DNA of 64,000 nt from Streptomyces spongiicola (GCF_003122365.1 NZ_CP029254.1:2057001-2121000), one strand, 5' to 3'. Positions 16,619 through 28,170 are shown, numbered from the stretch's first letter. The notes: generated by a model not told the origin, from the sequence alone. Translations and numbers: made by a program.

Positions 16619-17791
16619 TCAGACCGCTCGCGCTCCCCGGCGCCACACGGCGTGGACCAGCGGAACGCCGGGGCGGTAGGCCAGGTGGACATGGCTCGGA
16701 GCGTCCAGGACGGTCAGGTCGGCGCGGGCGCCGGGCGAGAGACGGCCGATGTCGGTCCGGCGCAGTGCGGCGGCCCCGCCCGCCGTCGCCGACCAGACGG
16801 CCTCGTCCGGCGTCATCCCCATGTCCCTCACCGCCAAGGCGATGCAGAACGGCATGGAGGAGGTGAACGACGAGCCGGGGTTGCAGTCGGTCGACAGCGC
16901 GACGGTCGCCCCCGCGTCGAGCAGCCGCCGGGCGTCGGGCCACTCGGCGCGGGTGGAGAACTCGGCGCCCGGGAGCAGGGTCGCGACCGTGTTGCCGCTC
17001 GCCAGGGCGTCGACGTCCGCCCGGGTGAGGTGGGTGCAGTGGTCGGCGGACGCCGCGTCCAGCTCGACGGCGAGCTGCACGCCGGGGCCGTGGGTGAGCT
17101 GGTTGGCGTGCACGCGGGGAACGAGCCCCTTGGCCATGCCCGCGGTGAGGACGGCCCGGGCCTGGTCCCCGTCGAACGCGCCCTTCTCGCAGAACACGTC
17201 GACCCAGCGGGCGTGCGGGGCGCAGGCGTCGAGCATCTCGCCGGTCACGAGCGCGACGTACCCTGCGGGGTCGTCGGCGTAGTCGGGGGACACGATGTGG
17301 GCGCCGAGGTAGGTCACCTCCTCGGTGTGCCGCGCGGCGATGCGCAGGGCACGCGCCTCGTCCGCCACGGTGAGCCCGTACCCCGACTTGGTCTCGAACG
17401 TGGTGGTTCCCTGGTGAAGCGCCTCGTCCAGATAGTGCGTGAGGTTCGCCTCCAGCGCCTCGTCGGAGGCGGCGCGGGTCGCGGCGACGGTGGTCCTGAT
17501 CCCGCCGGCCGAGTACGAGCGGCCCGACATACGGGCGTTGAACTCGGCGGTGCGGTCGCCGGCGAAGACGAGGTGGGAGTGCGAGTCGACGAAGCCGGGG
17601 ACGACGGCGCGGCCCTCCGCGTCGTGCACCTCGTCGGCGGCGGGCGCGTCCGCCGCGCGGCCGGCCCAGGCGACGGTACCGCCGTCGAGGACGAGGGCGG
17701 CGTCCTCGATCCGGCCCAGCGGGCCGCCGTCGCCGAGGGCGGGATCGTTGGTGACGAGGGTGCCGATGCGGGTGATGAGGGTGCTGCCCAT
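16619..17791 (-). CDS. hutI: imidazolonepropionase
   Basis: Hydrolyses 4-imidazolone-5-propanoate to N-formimino-L-glutamate, the third step of histidine breakdown, in the cytoplasm. Amidohydrolase-fold motifs: [18 protein letters not shown] (metal His pair), [33 protein letters not shown] and [12 protein letters not shown] (metal Asp). 390 residues, the usual length. The start at 17791 follows AGAGGAACC; a longer frame upstream is non-family sequence. It is the last gene of the hut group on this strand and is separated from the PPOX gene by 483 bp of repeats, so it may have its own promoter. Confidence 0.95.
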   Translation of the reverse strand: MGSTLITRIGTLVTNDPALGDGGPLGRIEDAALVLDGGTVAWAGRAADAPAADEVHDAEGRAVVPGFVDSHSHLVFAGDRTAEFNARMSGRSYSAGGIRTTVAATRAASDEALEANLTHYLDEALHQGTTTFETKSGYGLTVADEARALRIAARHTEEVTYLGAHIVSPDYADDPAGYVALVTGEMLDACAPHARWVDVFCEKGAFDGDQARAVLTAGMAKGLVPRVHANQLTHGPGVQLAVELDAASADHCTHLTRADVDALASGNTVATLLPGAEFSTRAEWPDARRLLDAGATVALSTDCNPGSSFTSSMPFCIALAVRDMGMTPDEAVWSATAGGAAALRRTDIGRLSPGARADLTVLDAPSHVHLAYRPGVPLVHAVWRRGARAV

Positions 17792-18274
17792 GGTTCCTCT
17801 CCGTGGCCTTTCGTCCCCCTGCGGAGAAGGGGCACACCGTGTCGCTGTCCATGCTTCCACAGGCGTCTGCGGCCTTCTCCCGTCGGCCCCGGGGGGACGG
17901 GGCGGGGTCTCCGGCCGCGCCAACGCCACCCCGGGACGGCCTCACGCGCGGGAGCGGAGAAGCCGGCGGCGGCCGCCGGACGCGACCGTAAGGCCCCCCG
18001 CCCCGCTCCCGGGCACCCGGCCTCACGCACGGCGAGGGCGTACGGCCTCAACCGGACCGTTCACACGGTCTCGGGCCCGGAAGAGCGCGACGCGACCCCT
18101 GGCCGCGGCCGTGATCCTGACCGTGGCTGTGACCCTGACCCTGACCCTGACCCTGGCCCTGGCGTGGGCTGTGACCCTGACCCTGACCCTGATCGTGGCC
18201 CCGGTCCTGACCGTGGCCCTGGTCCTGGCTGTGACCCCGACCCGGCCCCGGCCCCGGCCCCGGCGAGCGTCGCG
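17792..18274. repeat. hutI upstream region with CCTGAC hexamer repeat tract
   Basis: 483 bp without a gene. Positions 18115-18260 are a degenerate array of CCTGAC/CCTGGC/GTGACC units, strongly skewed so that one strand is rich in C and T. The left half (17815-18110) is GC-rich and shows nothing definite beyond the hutI leader. Open frames here arise from the repeats. Confidence 0.8.
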
Positions 18275-20089
<1,815 letters not shown>

Positions 20090-20099
<10 letters not shown>

Positions 20100-21589
20100 G
20101 CGAGGCCCTCCAGTACGTCGGCGAGTGCGAGGACCCCGGCGACGCAGTCGTCCTCGGCGGCGTACTCGGCCGGGGAGTGGGAGACGCCCGTCGGGTTCCG
20201 TACGAACAGCATGGCGGTCGGCACGGCCGCGGACAGGATTCCGGCGTCGTGTCCGGCCCCCGTGCCGAGCAGCGGAACCCGTCCGCCCAGCAGCCGGCCG
20301 ATCTCGTCGCGCAGGGCGTGGCCGAACTCGACGACCGGGGTGAACGACTCCCGGACGACTGCGAGGTCGACGCCGTCGCGCTCGGCGCGGTCCTTCGCGG
20401 CCTGCTCGATCGCGGAGACGACCGCGTCGAGCACGGCCTGGTCGGCGGCGCGCGAGTCGAGCCAGCCGCGGACGAGGGACGGGATGGCGTTGACGCCGTT
20501 CGGCTCGACGGAGACCTTGCCGAAGGTGGCGACCGCGCCCGCCAGTTCGGCCTCGCGGCGGGCCGCGAGGACGGTCTCCGCGTACGTCGGCATCGGGTCG
20601 CGGCGGTCGGCGAGGCGGGTGGTGCCCGCATGGTTCGCCTCGCCCCGGAAGTCGAAGCGCCAGCGGCCGTGCGGCCAGATGGCGCTGGCGATGCCGACGG
20701 GGTCGCCCGAGACGTCCAGGGCCCGGCCCTGCTCGACATGGAGTTCCACGAAGGCGCCGACGCGGGCCAGGCGTTCGGGGTCGGCGCCGATGGTCCCGGG
20801 GTCGAGGCCGGCCGCCTCCATCGCCTCCGGCAGGCACACCCCGTCGGCGTCCCGCAGTGCGTACGCCTGCTCCCTGGTCAGCTGCCCGGCCGCGAGGCGG
20901 GAACCGACGCAGGCCAGGCCGAAGCGGGCGCCCTCCTCGTCGGCGAAGTTGGTGATCGCGAAGGGCCGGGTGAACTCCGCTCCCCTGCGGCGCAGTTCGT
21001 CGAGCGCGGCGAAGGCGGAGACGACGCCGAGGGGCCCGTCGAAGGCGCCCCCGTCGGGGACGGAGTCAAGGTGTGAGCCGGTGACCACGGCGTCCCCGAC
21101 GGCGGGGGCGCCTGGGGTGCTCCGGCCCGAGGCAGACACGTTCCCGGTGCCCCCGACGGAGGCAGGGGTGGGGGTACCCCCGACGGAGGCAGGGGTGGGG
21201 GTACCCCCGGAGGCAGGGGTGGGGGTGCCCCCGACGGAGGCAGGGGGAGGCCCGCCGAGCCAGGCCCACTGGTTGCCGTTGCGGTCGGTCTCGTAGACGA
21301 GCCCGCGGGCCTCGGCCTGCTCCTGGAACCAGTTGCGGCAGTCGGCGTCGGCACCGGTCCAGGCATGGCGCCGGTAACCGCCGCTGTCCGCGTCCCGGCC
21401 GATGCGCCGCAGCTCGGACCACATCTCCTGGAACGAGGGGGTGCGCGACGCGGCCCCGCCCGCGCCGGAGCGGCCCGTCGCAGGTTCGCGGCTGCTCAAC
21501 GGTTCGTCCGCGCGCAACGGTTCGACCTCGCTCAACGGTTCGACCTCGCTCAACGGGTTGTCCGCGCCCAGCGGTTCGTGAGCCCTCAC
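20090..21589 (-). CDS. M20-family amidohydrolase (allantoate/N-carbamoyl amino acid hydrolase type) in the hut operon
   Basis: Binuclear-metal M20 amidase of the allantoate amidohydrolase / N-carbamoyl-L-amino-acid hydrolase group. Metal-site motifs: [41 protein letters not shown]; dimerisation/substrate segment [11 protein letters not shown]; and [11 protein letters not shown] near the C-terminus. Length 499 exceeds the usual ~410. The excess is an N-terminal repeat ([20 protein letters not shown]) plus a ~40-residue PTPASVGGT repeat inserted directly before TGSHLDS. Start GTG overlaps the hutU stop (GTGA). In this context it may do the final step, N-formylglutamate to glutamate plus formate, in place of HutG; this is inference. 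Confidence 0.85.
21148..21250 (-). repeat. 27-bp tandem repeats inside the M20 amidohydrolase
   Basis: Units of 27 bp (one of 24 bp), read on the plus strand as CCCCCGACGGAGGCAGGGG plus GTGGGGGTA, encode PTPASVGGT. Four copies sit in frame between WAWLGG and the metal-ligand segment TGSHLDS. Confidence 0.9.
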
Positions 21590-23250
21590 CGGGAGTCACC
21601 CTCCCGCATCGGGACACGCACGCCCTTCGCCTCGGAGACGGACTCCGCGATGTCGTAGCCGGCGTCGACATGCCGGATGACGCCCATCCCGGGGTCGTTC
21701 GTCAGCACCCGGCGGATCTTCTCGGCGCCGAGTTCGGTGCCGTCCGCGACGGTGACCTGGCCGGCGTGGATGGAGCGCCCCATGCCGACGCCGCCGCCGT
21801 GGTGGATCGAGACCCAGGAGGCGCCGGATGCGACGTTGACCATGGCGTTCAGCAGCGGCCAGTCGGCGATGGCGTCCGAGCCGTCGAGCATCGCCTCGGT
21901 CTCGCGGTACGGGGAGGCCACCGAGCCGCAGTCGAGGTGGTCGCGCCCGATGGCCAGCGGGGCCCTGAGTTCACCGCTCGCGACCATGTCGTTGAAGCGC
22001 TCGCCCGCGCGGTCCCGCTCACCGTAGCCGAGCCAGCAGATGCGGGCGGGAAGGCCCTGGAAGTGGACGCGCTCGCCCGCCATCCTGATCCAGCGCGCCA
22101 GGGACTCGTTCTCCGGGAAGAGTTCCAGGATCGCCTTGTCGGTCCGGGCGATGTCGGAGGGGTCGCCGGAGAGCGCGGCCCAGCGGAACGGGCCCCTGCC
22201 CTCGCAGAAGAGGGGCCGGATGTAGGCGGGGACGAAGCCGGGGAACGCGAACGCCCGCTCGTAGCCGGCCAGCCGCGCCTCGCCGCGGATCGAGTTGCCG
22301 TAGTCGAAGACCTCGGCGCCGGCGTCCATGAAGCCGACCATGGCCTCGACGTGCCGGGCCATGGACTCGCGGGCGCGGGTGGTGAACCCGGCCGGGTCCT
22401 TCGCCGCATACGAGGCCATGTCGCCGAAGTCGACCCCGGCGGGCAGGTAGGCCAGCGGATCATGCGCGGAGGTCTGGTCGGTGACGATGTCGATCGGCGC
22501 GTTCATCGCGAGCAGCTGCGGCACCAGTTCGGCCGCGTTGCCGAGCACACCGACGGACAGCGGGCGGCGGGCGTCACGGGCCTCGGTGGCCAGCTGGAGC
22601 GCGTGCTCGAGACCGTCGGCCCTCACGTCGAGGTAGCGGTGCTCGATGCGGCGATCGATGGCCCGGGGGTCGCAGTCGACGCAGATGGCGACGCCGTCGT
22701 TCATGGTGACGGCGAGCGGCTGGGCGCCGCCCATCCCGCCGAGTCCGGCGGTCAGCGTGATCGTCCCGGCCAGTGTGCCGCCGAACTTCCCGGCCGCCAC
22801 GGCGGCGAAGGTCTCGTACGTGCCCTGGAGGATGCCCTGGGTGCCGATGTAGATCCAGGAGCCCGCGGTCATCTGCCCGTACATGGTGAGTCCGAGGGCC
22901 TCCAGACGCCGGAACTCCTCCCAGTTCGCCCAGTCGCCGACGAGGTTGGAGTTGGCGATCAGCACACGGGGCGCCCACTCGTGGGTCTGCATCACGCCGA
23001 CCGGGCGGCCCGACTGGACGAGCATCGTCTCGTCCTGCTTCAGCGTCCGGAGCGTGCGGACCATCGCGTCGAAGGAGCGCCAGTCACGGGCGGCCTTGCC
23101 CGTGCCGCCGTACACGACGAGCTTGTCGGGGTGCTCGGCGACCTCCGGGTCGAGGTTGTTCTGGAGCATGCGCAGCGCGGCTTCCTGCTGCCACCCGAGG
23201 GCGCTCAGTTCCGTACCACGCGGTGCCCGTACCGGGCGGGGTCCAGACAT
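21586..23250 (-). CDS. hutU: urocanate hydratase
   Basis: Urocanase: hydrates urocanate to imidazolonepropionate using tightly bound NAD+ as electrophile. 554 residues, normal length. Seen: [27 protein letters not shown] near the N-terminus, the NAD-binding [36 protein letters not shown], and the conserved Cys/Tyr segment [13 protein letters not shown]. Start ATG 23250 with GAGGAGG nine bases upstream. First gene of the minus-strand hut run. A 48-bp dyad lies 20 bp upstream. Confidence 0.97.
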   Translation of the reverse strand: MSGPRPVRAPRGTELSALGWQQEAALRMLQNNLDPEVAEHPDKLVVYGGTGKAARDWRSFDAMVRTLRTLKQDETMLVQSGRPVGVMQTHEWAPRVLIANSNLVGDWANWEEFRRLEALGLTMYGQMTAGSWIYIGTQGILQGTYETFAAVAAGKFGGTLAGTITLTAGLGGMGGAQPLAVTMNDGVAICVDCDPRAIDRRIEHRYLDVRADGLEHALQLATEARDARRPLSVGVLGNAAELVPQLLAMNAPIDIVTDQTSAHDPLAYLPAGVDFGDMASYAAKDPAGFTTRARESMARHVEAMVGFMDAGAEVFDYGNSIRGEARLAGYERAFAFPGFVPAYIRPLFCEGRGPFRWAALSGDPSDIARTDKAILELFPENESLARWIRMAGERVHFQGLPARICWLGYGERDRAGERFNDMVASGELRAPLAIGRDHLDCGSVASPYRETEAMLDGSDAIADWPLLNAMVNVASGASWVSIHHGGGVGMGRSIHAGQVTVADGTELGAEKIRRVLTNDPGMGVIRHVDAGYDIAESVSEAKGVRVPMREGDSR

Positions 23251-23269
23251 GCCGATGCCTCCTCGTGAC

Positions 23270-23323
23270 GTTGACTCTTCTATTCACATCCTGATGCCCT
23301 GAATAATTCCAGTCAACAGTATG
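23270..23323 (-). promoter_or_regulatory. hutU promoter with inverted-repeat operator
   Basis: On the hutU strand a -10-like CATACT (23318-23323) is followed at once by a 48-bp imperfect dyad, 23270-23317. Both half-sites read GTTGACT-N4/5-TATTCA towards the centre. The dyad would cover the transcription start and early leader, the usual place for a repressor. hut genes are typically induced by urocanate. No hut regulator gene was seen next to it. Confidence 0.6.
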
Positions 23324-23823
23324 GCGGCCCCGGTCCGAAGCCACGCATGCGCGACCGCCGCGGCACCGCGGCACCCGGAGCGCGCGGGGGCCCGCTCCCG
23401 GACAGGAGAGATCACGGGCACCCGGCACCCGGCACCCGGCACCCGGCACGACCGGAAGCGAGTGCAGCGAACCTCCGGTGACCGGCACGAACACACGCGG
23501 ACAGGGCCCGGACAATGCGGGCCGAGCAGCGGGTCGGCACCCGTGGGCACCAGATCCGCACTCCGTGGACACGGCGGGAACACCGGAGGCGACACCAGAG
23601 GGGCAGGCGTGGGCACGGATGGGCACGGATGGGCCCGAATGAAATCGCATGGAATTGGATGAGCAGACATGGCAACAAATAGGCACAGATGGATGCGGAC
23701 AAGTAGACATAGACACAGACAGGCGCATATAGACACAGATGGGCTCGGTGGGCAGGGATGAGCAAGGTGGGCGCGGGCGGGCAGGGGTGGGCTCGGGTCC
23801 GCCCGGGTGATTGACTGGAGCCC
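23318..23823. repeat. low-complexity spacer between hutU and the decarboxylase gene
   Basis: About 500 bp between divergent genes. 23400-23460 holds CACCCGG repeats. 23595-23810 is an unusual, lower-GC purine-rich tract of GGGCACGGAT, GACACAGA and GATGGG units. Open frames here are repeat artefacts. The promoter of the plus-strand decarboxylase must lie near the right end but could not be placed. Confidence 0.65.
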
Positions 23824-25233
23824 ATGGCTCATCTGGCTTCAGACCGTCGTGACCAGGCCGTACGAGCAGCCGTGGAGCAGGGCCTGCTCACCGAGACCGA
23901 CCCCGTCGTCGCACTGGTCGACATCGCCGGCGTCCGCGCCTCGGCCGCCGCGCTGCGGAGCGCCTTCGAGGAGGTGACGGGCGCCCCGGTCCTGCACGCC
24001 TTCGCCGTGAAGGCCGCGCCGCTGGTGCCGGTGCTGCGGCTGCTGGACTCGGAGGGCATCGGCGCGGAGGTCGCGAGCCCGGGCGAGCTGGCGCTTGCGC
24101 TGGCCGCCGGTGTGCGGCCGGAGCGGATCGTGCTGGACTCCCCCGCCAAGACCCGGACCGAGCTGGCCGAGGCACTGCGCCTGGGGATCGCCGTCAACGC
24201 CGACAACCTCCAGGAACTCGACCGCATCGACGCGCTGGCCGGAACGGGAACCGCCACCGGGACCGCCACCGGGACCGCCACCGGAGCCGGCGTCGAACCC
24301 CGGACCGGAGCCGGAGCCGGTAGCGGACTCGGGCCCGGCTCCGGTGGCGCGCGGCTCGGGCTGCGCGTCAACGCGCAGATCGGCGCCGGCGCGATCGGTG
24401 CGCTGTCCACCGCCACCGCGACCTCGAAGTTCGGCGTCGCCCTGCGCGACGAGGGAGCGCGCGATCGCGTGGTGCGCGCCTGCCTCGACCGGCCCTGGCT
24501 GACCCGGCTGCACACCCACTCCGGCTCGCAGGGGCTGGGGCTGGAGCTCATGGCCCAGGGCGTCCTGGCGGTGTACGAACTGGCCGAGGAGATCAACGCG
24601 GCCGCCGGCCGGCAGCAGATCGACACCGTCGACATCGGCGGCGGGCTGCCGGTCAACTTCGCCTCCGACGAGGAGGCCCCCACCTTCGCCGACTACGCAA
24701 GGACGCTGCGGGACGCGGCCCCCGGGCTGTTCGACGGCCGCTACGGGCTGGTCACCGAGTTCGGCCGGTCGCTGCTCGCCAAGCACGGCACGGTCCTCGC
24801 CCGCGTCGAGTACACCAAGACCAGCGGCGCCCGGCCCATCGCCGTCACCCATGCGGGGGTGCAGGTCGCCACCCGCACCGTCTACGACCCGGCGTCATGG
24901 CCGCTGCGGATCGCCGCGTACGACGCGAAGGGCGCGCCCAGGACCGGTGACGCCGTGGTCCAGGACATCGCGGGGCCGGCCTGCTTCGCAGGCGACCTGC
25001 TGGCGGAGGCGCGGGAGCTGCCCCTGCTGGAGCCGGGTGACACGGTCGCCGCGCTGGACACCGGCGCCTACTACTTCAGCAGCCACTACGCCTACAACAG
25101 CCTTGCCCGGCCGGGCGTTCACGGCTTCACGGCGGATGCCGGCGGGGTGCGCTTCACGACCGTGCGGGCCCCTCAGACGGTCGAGGAGATCGTGGCGGAG
25201 TCGGGCGGGGACCGGCCGGACGCGCTGCTGTAG
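23824..25233 (+). CDS. LysA-like (fold-type III) PLP amino acid decarboxylase
   Basis: Resembles diaminopimelate/ornithine-type decarboxylases (alanine racemase-like barrel plus beta domain). PLP lysine in LHAFAVKAAPLVPVL; further motifs EVASPGELALALAAGV, LRVNAQIGAG, TRLHTHSGSQG, TVDIGGGLPVNF, and near the C-terminus AALDTGAYYFSSHYAYN. 469 residues, ~40 longer than usual because of an in-frame repeat insert (GTATGTATGTAT...GAGAGSG, residues ~140-178) in the barrel. The Cys of typical DAP decarboxylase active sites is represented by GPACFAGDLL. The substrate cannot be fixed from sequence. It is followed after 36 bp by the SRPBCC gene. Confidence 0.82.
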   Translation: MAHLASDRRDQAVRAAVEQGLLTETDPVVALVDIAGVRASAAALRSAFEEVTGAPVLHAFAVKAAPLVPVLRLLDSEGIGAEVASPGELALALAAGVRPERIVLDSPAKTRTELAEALRLGIAVNADNLQELDRIDALAGTGTATGTATGTATGAGVEPRTGAGAGSGLGPGSGGARLGLRVNAQIGAGAIGALSTATATSKFGVALRDEGARDRVVRACLDRPWLTRLHTHSGSQGLGLELMAQGVLAVYELAEEINAAAGRQQIDTVDIGGGLPVNFASDEEAPTFADYARTLRDAAPGLFDGRYGLVTEFGRSLLAKHGTVLARVEYTKTSGARPIAVTHAGVQVATRTVYDPASWPLRIAAYDAKGAPRTGDAVVQDIAGPACFAGDLLAEARELPLLEPGDTVAALDTGAYYFSSHYAYNSLARPGVHGFTADAGGVRFTTVRAPQTVEEIVAESGGDRPDALL

Positions 25234-25269
25234 CGGGCGGCTGTCCTACCCCGGTGGTTCCATGGAGCC

Positions 25270-25734
25270 ATGACCAGCAGAGGTGTCGTCGTCGAGCGGC
25301 GTATCGCCGCACCCGTGGACCGCGTCTGGGACGCACTGACCGATGTCGAGGGCTCCCAGCGCGTGCTGAGCGGCGTGGAGCGCGTCGAGAAGCTCACCGA
25401 GGGCGCCTTCGGTGTCGGCACCCGCTGGCGGGAGACCCGGCGGATGTTCGGCAAGGAGGCCACCGAGGAGATGCGGGTCACGGCCAGTGACCCGCCGGAG
25501 CGCTTCGTCGTGGAGGCCGACAGCCACGGCACGCACTATGTGTCGGAGTTCGTGCTGCGCGCGGACGGCCCGCAGACCACGACGGTCCGGATGGCGTTCT
25601 CCGGCAGCACCCCCGGAGGCGTCGCCGGCGTGCTCGCCAAGGTGCTCGGCCGGATCGGCGAGCGGGCCGTGGCGAAGGCCGTCGCGAAGGACCTCGCCGA
25701 CGTCGCGGCCGCGGTGGAGGGGCGCGGCGTCTGA
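25270..25734 (+). CDS. SRPBCC/START-like ligand-binding protein
   Basis: 154 residues with the polyketide-cyclase/SRPBCC pattern: VVVERRIAAPVDRVWDALTDVEG at the N-terminus, a beta-rich middle (GTRWRETRRMFGKEATEEMRV, FVVEADSHGTHYVSEFVLR) and a long C-terminal amphipathic helix (RIGERAVAKAVAKDLADVAAAVE). These fold around a hydrophobic pocket; the ligand is unknown. It is close behind the decarboxylase and probably co-transcribed. Confidence 0.85.
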   Translation: MTSRGVVVERRIAAPVDRVWDALTDVEGSQRVLSGVERVEKLTEGAFGVGTRWRETRRMFGKEATEEMRVTASDPPERFVVEADSHGTHYVSEFVLRADGPQTTTVRMAFSGSTPGGVAGVLAKVLGRIGERAVAKAVAKDLADVAAAVEGRGV

Positions 25735-25784
25735 CTCCGGGCGAACCGCCCCCGTCCCGCGGCGGAGGCCGGACGCCGCGGGGC

Positions 25785-25905
25785 CGCGCGCAACCCCGCA
25801 CCCCGCACCCCGGCCATCCCGCACCCGGCAGGCCGGCCATCCCGCACCCCGCACCCCGGCCATCCCGCACCCGGCGGGCCGACCGTCCCGCACCCGGGGT
25901 GGATC
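25785..25905. repeat. CCCGCACCC/CCGGCCAT repeat array
   Basis: Tandem blocks of CATCCCGCACCCGGC and CCCGCACCCCGGC between the SRPBCC gene and the permease. The spacer (25735-26014) holds no gene; the permease ribosome-binding site GGGAGAGGG is at its right end. Confidence 0.75.
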
Positions 25906-26014
25906 CGCCGGGCCCGCACCCCGTACGGACCAGCCTCCCGGCGTGCCGCAGGCATCGCGGACCCGTGGTCGGGCAGAGACTTTCCCAGCCGTCAAGGGAA
26001 GCGGGAGAGGGTGC

Positions 26015-27391
26015 ATGGCCACATCCACGTCCACGGATCCGCAGGAGCACGAGTCGTCGCTGAAGCGTGCCATCGGCCCGAAGCTGATGATCCTCTTCGT
26101 CATCGGCGACATCCTGGGGACCGGCATCTACGCCACGACCGGGAAGGTCGCGGGGAAGGTCGGCGGGGCGCTGTGGCTGCCGTTCCTGATCGGTTTCGTC
26201 GTGGCGCTGCTGACGGCGGCCTCGTACGTCGAACTCGTCGGCAAGTACCCGAAGGCCGCGGGCGCCGCGCTCTACACCCAGAAGGCGTTCCGGCTCCCCT
26301 TCCTCACCTTCATCGTCGCGTTCATGGTCGTGTGCTCGGGGCTGTCCTCGGCGAGCGCGGCGGCCCGCGCGTTCAGCGGCCAGTACTTCCAGGAGTTCAC
26401 CGACGCGATCCCGCCGACGGCGATCGCGATCGCCTTCATCCTGGGCCTGGCAGCGATCGCGCTGCGGGGGGTCGCGGAGTCGGTGCGGACGAACATGGTC
26501 CTGACGCTGGTCGAGTTGTCGGGACTGGCGGTGGTCCTCGCGATCGGGGCGTGGGCCGTGCTGAACGGCGTCGGGGAGCCCTCCCGGCTGGGCGAGTTCC
26601 AGTCGAGCGGCACCGGTTACGCCCTGCTGACGAGCGTGCTCGGCGCCACCGCGCTGGGGTTCTTCGCCTTCGTCGGCTTCGAGGACTCGGTCAACATGGC
26701 CGAGGAGACGAAGGATCCGGTCCGGACGTTCCCCCGCGCGATCTTCATCGGGGTCGGGGTGACCGGCACGATCTACGTCCTCGTGGCCCTGGTGTCGTCA
26801 CTGCTGGTCGACTACCGGACGCTGGCCCAGTCCGACGGCCCGCTGCTGGAGGTCGTGAAGGCCGGCGGGGTCGCCTTCCCGCCGAAGCTGTTCGCGGCCA
26901 TCGCGCTCTTCGCGGTCACCAACTCCGCGCTGATCAACATCATGATGGCCTCGCGGCTCTGCTACGGGCTCGCCAACGAGAAGGTGCTGCCGCGGGGCAT
27001 GGCCCGCCTGCTCCCCCACCGCCGTACGCCCGTCACCGGAATCCTCTTCGTCACCGTGATCGCGGTCGCCCTCGTCTCGACCGGTGAGATCGAAGGGCTC
27101 GGCGACACCACGGCGTTCCTGCTGCTGTGCGTCTTCGCGGTGGTCAACGTGGCGGTGCTGGTGCTGCGCGGGGACCGCGTCGGGCACGCCCACTTCCGTA
27201 CCCCGACGATCCTTCCGGTACTGGGCGCGATCACCTCGGTCATCCTGGCCAGTCCGCTCTCGGAGCGGGGTTCGGACGTGTACGTCCGGGCCGGGGTGCT
27301 GGTCGCCGTCGGCGTCGCGCTCTGGGGCGTCAACAGGCTGTGGATGCGGGCCCGGAACGAGGAGACGGACACCTGGGGCTCCGCGGGCTGA
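26015..27391 (+). CDS. APC-superfamily amino acid permease
   Basis: Amino acid/polyamine/organocation transporter in the cytoplasmic membrane, 458 residues, about 12 helices. Diagnostic first helix MILFVIGDILGTGIYATTG (the GxG substrate motif), then SYVELVGKYPKAAGAALY, GFFAFVGFEDSVNMAEETKDP and ASRLCYGLANEKVLP. Start ATG 26015 with GGGAGAGGG upstream; the frame further left is repeat-derived. The substrate is not predictable; the neighbourhood (hut genes, amino acid decarboxylase) is consistent with amino acid uptake. Confidence 0.93.
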   Translation: MATSTSTDPQEHESSLKRAIGPKLMILFVIGDILGTGIYATTGKVAGKVGGALWLPFLIGFVVALLTAASYVELVGKYPKAAGAALYTQKAFRLPFLTFIVAFMVVCSGLSSASAAARAFSGQYFQEFTDAIPPTAIAIAFILGLAAIALRGVAESVRTNMVLTLVELSGLAVVLAIGAWAVLNGVGEPSRLGEFQSSGTGYALLTSVLGATALGFFAFVGFEDSVNMAEETKDPVRTFPRAIFIGVGVTGTIYVLVALVSSLLVDYRTLAQSDGPLLEVVKAGGVAFPPKLFAAIALFAVTNSALINIMMASRLCYGLANEKVLPRGMARLLPHRRTPVTGILFVTVIAVALVSTGEIEGLGDTTAFLLLCVFAVVNVAVLVLRGDRVGHAHFRTPTILPVLGAITSVILASPLSERGSDVYVRAGVLVAVGVALWGVNRLWMRARNEETDTWGSAG

Positions 27392-27702
27392 GCACGCCGG
27401 GGGGCGCGGGAACGCCGGCGGCCCTCAGGACACCGGCGGTCTGAGAACACCATGGAGGCGCGAGAACACCATGGAGGCGCGAGGACACCGGGGTAGCGCG
27501 AACGCCGAGCGAGCCGAGGAAGCCGGGGAAGCCGGGGAAGCGCGGACGCCGAGAGCGCCGAGAGCGCCGAGCACGCCGTGCAAGCCCAGGGCAGCTGAGG
27601 GGCCGGGCGGCACGCGGACCGGTGGGCGGACCCTAGCGGATCACACGCATGTTCCGATGGAAAATGCCAGAAGTTCCACCTGCCGCTACTCCGTTGCGTA
27701 AC
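27392..27702. repeat. permease 3' flank with short direct repeats
   Basis: CGAGAACACCATGGAGGCG and GCCGGGGAAGC/GAGAGCGCC repeats between 27395 and 27590. No gene or clear terminator hairpin. A lower-GC stretch follows (27645-27702), probably the promoter of the roadblock operon. Confidence 0.65.
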
Positions 27703-27735
27703 CTTACGGCTACGGACATACGTCCGAGCCGTAAG
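27703..27735 (+). promoter_or_regulatory. palindrome in the leader of the roadblock operon
   Basis: Left arm CTTACGGCT-A-CGGAC, right arm CGTCCG then AGCCGTAAG: a 9-bp plus 5-bp inverted repeat with one bulged base around a short AT-rich centre. It ends 24 bp before the GTG start at 27760. It could be an operator at the transcription start or an mRNA hairpin that controls translation. Confidence 0.7.
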
Positions 27736-27759
27736 TACATGTGCTGGGGGGATTTCCGC

Positions 27760-28170
27760 GTGCCCGGAATCGACGAGTGTCTACTGCACGCCATGCGGCT
27801 GCCCGGCGTGCGCGGCGCCGCCCTCGTCGACTGGACCAGCGGACTCGCCCTCGGCACGGTCGGTGACGCCGCAGGCGACGACCACGAGACGGCCGCGGCC
27901 GAGACGGCGGAACTGGCGCGCATGGTGGCGGAGCATCCCACCTTCGCCCCGGTGGGCACCGCCGGCGGCCCGGAGACCGACCACGGCAAGACCCCTCCGG
28001 TGGAGGACCTCGTCGTCACCACCCGCACGTGCTACCACGTTCTGCGCTTCGTCGAGACGAGCTTCGACAGCAGCGTCCTGCTCCATCTCTGGCTCGACCG
28101 CGCGGACGGCAACCTCGCCCTCGCCCGGCTCAGAATGCGCGACCTGACGGAGCGGCTGGTACTGGAGTGA
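27760..28170 (+). CDS. roadblock/LC7-like protein, first gene of a four-gene operon
   Basis: 136 residues from GTG 27760 (GGGGGG nine bases upstream); ATG 27739 and 27649 are in-frame alternatives. Contains GVRGAALVDWTSGLALGTVGD, almost the same as GVALVDYTSGMALGTIGG in the last gene of the operon, followed by TELARMVAEHPTF and a beta-rich C-terminus (TCYHVLRFVE, SVLLHLWLDRADGNLALAR). This is the MglB/roadblock fold, a small alpha/beta domain that binds Ras-like GTPases or other roadblock proteins. No GTPase gene is adjacent. It overlaps the next gene by 4 bp (GTGA). Confidence 0.72.
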   Translation: MPGIDECLLHAMRLPGVRGAALVDWTSGLALGTVGDAAGDDHETAAAETAELARMVAEHPTFAPVGTAGGPETDHGKTPPVEDLVVTTRTCYHVLRFVETSFDSSVLLHLWLDRADGNLALARLRMRDLTERLVLE

